From assembly GCF_036245865.1 (NCBI RefSeq), contig NZ_BTTW01000006.1:496001-560000 (forward strand): a stretch of DNA of 64,000 nt, written 5' to 3'. The notes under the pieces are model-generated. The model was not told the origin of the DNA. It made no database searches and saw nothing but the letters and a program-made list of their open reading frames with translations. Origin of the DNA: Corallococcus caeni. Its GTDB lineage: Bacteria > Myxococcota > Myxococcia > Myxococcales > Myxococcaceae. Below, one piece after another: positions 59,804-64,000 of the stretch (the stretch's first letter is position 1; every line of letters begins with the position of its first letter). The position numbers and the translations under genes are program-made.

Positions 59804-60919
59804 TCACACCAGCCGCAGGAAGCGGTTGAGGTCGCGGAACAGCCAGAGGGGATTGCCGTACCACACGGCCATCTCCAGCACCCCCGCCAACACGACGAGC
59901 CCCAGGCGCACCGCCGAGGGCCAGCGCGGAGCGCGCAGCACGCCCACGGTCAGGGGCACCAGCATCAGCGCGGAGGCATGCCACCAGTGGCGCGTGTCGA
60001 TGACCGCGAGCACCACGCCCAGCCCCACCGACGCCGTCACCAGGCCGTCCGCCCCGCGCCAGGACAGCGCCAGGGCCACCGCGCTCAAGCCCATCACCAG
60101 GGCCACCGTGCCGGGCTCCCCCAGGATGGAGGGCGTGGCCGCGTCCGTCCGGGCGGCCAGCGGCGCCATCCACAGGAACGTGCGCACGCAGAGGACCCCC
60201 GCCACCGCCACCCCGGCCAGCGTGCCCCACGGCCACTGGCGCACCGGCCGCCCGCGCACGACATGCCACAGCGCCACCACGCCCACGGCGACGAGGACGA
60301 GCGCCCGGTAGTGCAGCAGCGCCGCGAGCGCCAGCCAGCGGAGCGCGACCACCGGGCGGTCCTTCGCGAGCGCCGCCAGCGCCAGCACCCCGCAGACGAG
60401 CCACGCGCCGTCGTACTGGCCATAAAGCGCCAGCCGCATCAGCACCAGCCAGCAGAGGAGCCCCACCGCCCAGCGGCCTCCCGCCGGAAGCCCGTCCAGC
60501 AGCCGCAGCGCCGCGTAGAGCGCCACGTGCGCGAAGAGCAGCAGGTACAGCAGGCATACCTGTCCGAAGGCCAGGGGTGACATCGGCACCCACTCGCCCA
60601 CGAGCGCCAGGGGCAGGAAGAGCACCAGCGCCCCGGGCGGATACACGTACGGCACGTCCAGCCACTGGTCGATGGCCTGCCGGTAGGGGATGCCCTCGCG
60701 CAGCTCGCCCAGCGGCGCGGTGTAGAGGGCCTGGAGGCCGCGATGCAGCCCCACCCAGACCACGTACGGGTGGCGCACGTGGTCGGTGTAGCCCTCCTTC
60801 AGCGTCCCCCGCGACGTCACCCCGGACAGGGGAACGGCGGACAGCACGAGGAGCGACAACAGGGTGAGCAGCCCCCACCGCGCGGCGGGGTGTCGGACGA
60901 GGATGCCGGGGCCTTCCAT
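59804..60919 (-). CDS. Polytopic membrane protein (GT87/DUF2029-like)
   Basis: 371 residues with about ten hydrophobic segments. YVYPPGALVLFLPLAL and the GQYDG motif near residue 170 resemble the DUF2029/GT87 group of lipid-linked mannosyl or arabinosyl transferases. An N-terminal Asp-rich loop (YRQAIDQWLDVPYVYPPGAL) matches their periplasmic catalytic loop. Its acceptor is unknown. The gene is convergent with the WD40 gene, with only 4 bases between stop codons. Confidence 0.7.
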   Translation of the reverse strand: MEGPGILVRHPAARWGLLTLLSLLVLSAVPLSGVTSRGTLKEGYTDHVRHPYVVWVGLHRGLQALYTAPLGELREGIPYRQAIDQWLDVPYVYPPGALVLFLPLALVGEWVPMSPLAFGQVCLLYLLLFAHVALYAALRLLDGLPAGGRWAVGLLCWLVLMRLALYGQYDGAWLVCGVLALAALAKDRPVVALRWLALAALLHYRALVLVAVGVVALWHVVRGRPVRQWPWGTLAGVAVAGVLCVRTFLWMAPLAARTDAATPSILGEPGTVALVMGLSAVALALSWRGADGLVTASVGLGVVLAVIDTRHWWHASALMLVPLTVGVLRAPRWPSAVRLGLVVLAGVLEMAVWYGNPLWLFRDLNRFLRLV

Positions 60920-61555
60920 GGAGGGCGTAACAAACCCCGCCCGGAGCCCGCGCTCAATCCTCGTGGGATGCGCCCCGAGGACGCCGTCACTCCGAATTCA
61001 CGGTTCCAGTGTCGGAAGTGAATGTCTGTGTATGGGCTGGAGTTCTCAAGACAGGCGTTATCTGCGTCAGGAGATATCTGCTGCCGCCGGACGGCCCAAT
61101 GGCAGGCGTTAAATGCCGTGGGCCTTCGTTCCCGGGGCTGGAGGGCGAAACAGTCCAGTGAGGGTGGATTGAACGCGTTAAAAGGCTTGTTACGAGATTT
61201 CTGCTATCGATTTGTTTTTGATGATGTTATGTCCAATGTCCGTCGGTCGCGGTGAGTCCATCCGCCGTCGGGACCGCCGTGGGCCGGGTTTCAGAGGGGG
61301 AATCATGGGTAGAGACTGTCGCGGTACCGGAAGCACTCGATGACCGCCTGAACAACTTCCGCTGGACCGGGGCATGGCTGAGCACGCGCCAGTTCCTCCA
61401 GCGGGTTGCAATCCATTGACAGAAAACCCGTGGCCGGTCTGGACGTGACTCCAGGACGGACCGCCATGGGCTCCGCCAGCCCTCACAGGCCTTCCAGGCC
61501 GTGCGCGCGCTGGCGCTGACGGACACACATATCCATTGAAGGAAGCGGCCCTGCT
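60920..61555. other. Long leader upstream of the asparagine synthetase gene
   Basis: 636 bases without a supported gene. An AT-rich patch at about 61165-61240 stands out in very GC-rich surroundings and probably holds the promoter of the cluster beginning at 61556, leaving a transcribed leader of about 300 bases. Small frames (for example 61022-61255) have no start context or family resemblance. Confidence 0.5.
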
Positions 61556-63508
61556 ATGTGCGGATTCATTGGCGTCTACCAGCGTTCCCCCTCCGGCTTC
61601 GATGAGCGCGGCCTCCTCACCGCGCTGACCACCCTCCACCACCGCGGCCCCGACGAGCGCAGCCTGTGGCATGACCCGGCCGGTCGCGCGGTGCTGGGCC
61701 ACGTCCGGCTGAGCATCATCGGCCTGGACAACGGCCGGCAGCCCATCGTCGCGGACGAAGGGGACATCGCGCTGGTGGTCAACGGCGAGCTCTATGACCA
61801 CGAGCGGATCCGCCGGGAGCTCCAGGCGCTCGGATGCCACTTCAAGACGGAGTCCGACAGTGAGATTGCCCTGCACCTGTATCGCCGCTCCGGCCTGGCG
61901 GGCCTGAAGCAGCTGCGCGGCGAGTTCGCCATCCTGCTCTTCGACCGGCAGCGCCGCCTGATGCTGGCCGTGCGCGACCGCATGGGCATCAAGCCCATGT
62001 TCTACGCGCAGCACCGGGGCGCCTGGTACTTCGCGTCGGAAATCAAGGCGCTCCTGGCCGCGGGCGTCCCGGCGGAGTGGGACGAACACGCGTACGCGAG
62101 CCGCGCCTTCTACCTGCGCGATCACACCCTCTTCAAGGGCGTGAAGAGCGTGCAGCCCGGGTGCTGGGTGATGGCGGACAGCGGCGGCCTGCACCACGGC
62201 CGCTACTGGGACATGGAGTTCGCGCGCCAGGACGCGCCGGACCCCGCGGACGAGCAGGGCATGGTGGAGGCCATCCGCGCCGCGGTGGAGCAGTCCGTGC
62301 GCCTGCGCCTGCGCGCGGACGTGCCCATGGGCGTCTACCTGAGCGGCGGCATCGACTCCTCCGCCATGCTGGGCGTGGCCACGCAGCTGTCCGGCCAGCC
62401 GCTGGACGCGTTCAACCTGTCCTTCACGGACATGGACGACTACGACGAGAACAAGTTCGCGCGGCTGGCCGCGGAGCACAACGGCGCGCGCTTCCACACC
62501 GTGGCCGTGTCCCAGGACGACCTGGCGGACCACTTCGAGCAGGCGCTCTGGCACAACGAGACGCCGTTCTTCAACGCGCACGGCGTGGCCAAGTACATCC
62601 TCAGCGAGACGGTGCGCGACGCCGGCATGAAGGTCGTCCTCACCGGCGAGGGCGCCGACGAGGTCTTCGCCGGCTACCCGCACTTCCGCCGCGACATGCT
62701 GCTCTACAACCCGGAGCGGCAGGACCCGGCGCTCGTCACCAAGCTGCGCCAGCGCATCCAGGAGAGCGAGAACGGCTACGTCCAGCCCGACATGCCCCAG
62801 GACATCCACTGGATGGTCCAGCAGCTGTCCCACGGCGTGTCCTGGCTGGACAACCAGGCCGGCTGGTTCAAGGCGCTGGAGGCGCTCTACCGCCCGGACT
62901 TCGGCGAGCAGTTCGCGGGCAGCGACCCCTACCGCCAGTTCTACGACCGGTTGGACCACCGCAACCTGGAGGGGCGCGACCCCGTCCACAAGTCCATGTA
63001 CCTGTGGGCCAAGTCGTACCTGCCCAACTTCGTGCTCACCACGCTGGGCGACCGCATGGAGATGGCCCACAGCATCGAGGGCCGGGTGCCGCTGCTGGAC
63101 CACCACGTGGTGGAGCTGGCGTGCCAGATGCCCGTCTGGATGAAGGTGCGCGGCTCCACGGAGAAGTACGTCTTCCGCGAGGCCATGCGGCCGTACCTGC
63201 CGGACGCCCTCTACAAGCGCAAGAAGCACTACTTCCGCGCGCCGCCCGCCACGCTCCAGCAGAAGGGCCGGCTGTATCAGCTGGTGCGCGACGTGCTGAA
63301 CGGCTCGGAGCTGGACGCGCTGCCCTTCTTCGACCCCGCGCGCGTGCGCAACCTGCTGGAGAAGCTGCCCACGCTGAGCGCGCATGAGCAGGGCCTGCTG
63401 GACCCGATGCTGATGGAGCTGACCAGCCTGTGCCTGTTGCAGAACCGGTACTCGCTGCGCGCCTCCGTCAGCCAGCCCCTGTGGAGCGCCCGCGAGGAGG
63501 CGGCATGA
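61556..63508 (+). CDS. asnB: Glutamine-hydrolysing asparagine synthetase
   Basis: 650 residues. Cys2 is the glutaminase nucleophile (MCGFIGV). Other motifs are HHRGPDERSLW, VVNGELYDHE and the PP-loop SGGIDSS of the synthetase half. The enzyme makes Asn from Asp using Gln and ATP. AsnB paralogues occur in natural-product clusters, and the next gene is an FAD monooxygenase that overlaps the stop by 4 bases (ATGA). It has GAAGGAAG 14 bases upstream. Confidence 0.93.
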   Translation: MCGFIGVYQRSPSGFDERGLLTALTTLHHRGPDERSLWHDPAGRAVLGHVRLSIIGLDNGRQPIVADEGDIALVVNGELYDHERIRRELQALGCHFKTESDSEIALHLYRRSGLAGLKQLRGEFAILLFDRQRRLMLAVRDRMGIKPMFYAQHRGAWYFASEIKALLAAGVPAEWDEHAYASRAFYLRDHTLFKGVKSVQPGCWVMADSGGLHHGRYWDMEFARQDAPDPADEQGMVEAIRAAVEQSVRLRLRADVPMGVYLSGGIDSSAMLGVATQLSGQPLDAFNLSFTDMDDYDENKFARLAAEHNGARFHTVAVSQDDLADHFEQALWHNETPFFNAHGVAKYILSETVRDAGMKVVLTGEGADEVFAGYPHFRRDMLLYNPERQDPALVTKLRQRIQESENGYVQPDMPQDIHWMVQQLSHGVSWLDNQAGWFKALEALYRPDFGEQFAGSDPYRQFYDRLDHRNLEGRDPVHKSMYLWAKSYLPNFVLTTLGDRMEMAHSIEGRVPLLDHHVVELACQMPVWMKVRGSTEKYVFREAMRPYLPDALYKRKKHYFRAPPATLQQKGRLYQLVRDVLNGSELDALPFFDPARVRNLLEKLPTLSAHEQGLLDPMLMELTSLCLLQNRYSLRASVSQPLWSAREEAA

Positions 63509-64000
63509 GGGTCGCCATCATCGGCGCGGGCCTCAACGGGCTGGCCTGCGCCGTCATGCTCAAGCGGCTGGGCGTGGACTGCGTCGTCTTCGAGCGCGGC
63601 ACGGGGCCCCGGGACTCCGGGACGGGCATCTACGTCTGGCCCCAGGCCATGCAGGTGCTGCGCTTCGTGCTCAAGGACCGCGACTTCCTCTCCCGGGGCC
63701 AGCCCATCGAGTTCCTGGACACGCACGACAAGCACGGGCGGCTGGTCCACAGCCAGCCGGTGCGCCCGGCCGGGCTGGGGCTGCCCGCGCCCGCGATGAT
63801 GTTCCTGCGCACGGAGCTGTTCCGCCTGCTCGCGGACCGCCTGGACGAGGACGACATCCACTACGGCATGGGCTGCGAGTCGCTGGAGAACGTGGGCGAC
63901 CAGGTGCGCCTCACCTTCACCAACGGCCACCGCTTCGACTTCGACCTCGCGGTGGGTGCGGACGGCGTGTCGTCCACGACGCGCGCCTTCGTCAACCCGG
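63505..64000 (+). CDS. FAD-dependent monooxygenase, N-terminal part
   Basis: At least 165 residues, running off the window. MRVAIIGAGLNGLACAVMLK is a Rossmann dinucleotide motif (GxGxxG), and VGADGVSSTTRAFV carries the second FAD motif (GADGxxSxxR) of class A flavin monooxygenases. It starts inside the stop codon of asnB, so both genes are part of the same biosynthetic operon that continues beyond the window. Confidence 0.9.
   Translation, partial: MRVAIIGAGLNGLACAVMLKRLGVDCVVFERGTGPRDSGTGIYVWPQAMQVLRFVLKDRDFLSRGQPIEFLDTHDKHGRLVHSQPVRPAGLGLPAPAMMFLRTELFRLLADRLDEDDIHYGMGCESLENVGDQVRLTFTNGHRFDFDLAVGADGVSSTTRAFVNP

Noticed and set aside
61022..61255. A 77-codon frame in the leader of asnB.
   Set aside because: No ribosome-binding site, no family resemblance, and it runs through the AT-rich promoter-like patch.

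Overview
The window looks like chromosomal DNA of a predatory myxobacterium of the Corallococcus/Myxococcus type. That is an inference from several things: very high GC with strong G/C in third codon positions, a Ser/Thr kinase with a TPR tail, an FHA-domain sigma-54 activator, many lipoproteins, secreted polysaccharide hydrolases and several peptide natural-product loci. I see no rRNA, tRNA, insertion sequence or CRISPR array. All coordinates and motifs were read by eye; family names come from memory of the families, not from a search.

Layout. 1-1.2 kb: the 5' part of an AAA ATPase and a small lipoprotein. 1.3-5.0 kb: a three-gene operon for exported proteins (CxxCH protein, lipoprotein, DUF1501). 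5.0-6.1 kb: a P-loop kinase fused to a shortened adenylosuccinate-synthetase-like half. 6.2-11.8 kb: two related GH16 beta-glucanases, an S51-like peptidase and a LamG-domain secreted protein preceded by a 28-bp operator-like palindrome. 11.9-13.1 kb: a thiolase. 13.2-14.0 kb: a patch of gene remnants. 14.0-20.7 kb: a class I lanthipeptide locus (LanB, LanC, three tandem precursors each followed by the same hairpin, an MFS transporter). 20.7-24.5 kb: an FHA protein and a thioredoxin/TPR protein. 25-36 kb: a kinase, an FHA-type sigma-54 activator, a C39-like peptidase, a DcrB/Eag-like protein and three large unclassified proteins. Two of the promoters there share a sigma-54 element and paired copies of one dyad motif.

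36-39.6 kb: a membrane protein, a cupin/JmjC-like protein and an NO-response operon (truncated globin, ferredoxin reductase, NsrR) behind a near-perfect NsrR box. 39.6-45.1 kb: an unknown protein and a 1451-residue starch-acting enzyme (GH57/GH119-like, FN3, CBM25, CBM20). 45.3-48.4 kb: a full-length homologue of plant methionine S-methyltransferase. 48.7-50.3 kb: a GntR regulator with ten 24-residue tandem repeats. 50.9-52.2 kb: an exported acetamidase/formamidase. 52.4-56.1 kb: what I regard as the most promising new system, an operon of a repeat-containing putative precursor, an ATP-grasp ligase of the graspetide-maturase type, a 2OG-Fe(II) oxygenase and a beta-lactamase-fold hydrolase. 56.3-60.9 kb: an erythromycin-esterase homologue, a WD40 lipoprotein and a polytopic membrane protein. 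61.5 kb to the end: the start of another biosynthetic cluster (asparagine synthetase, FAD monooxygenase).

A 25-bp palindrome (arms AACCTGTCCGAC / GTCGGACAGGTT around one base) recurs at seven intergenic places. Two copies carry paired, pairing-preserving substitutions, which points to selection on the dyad.
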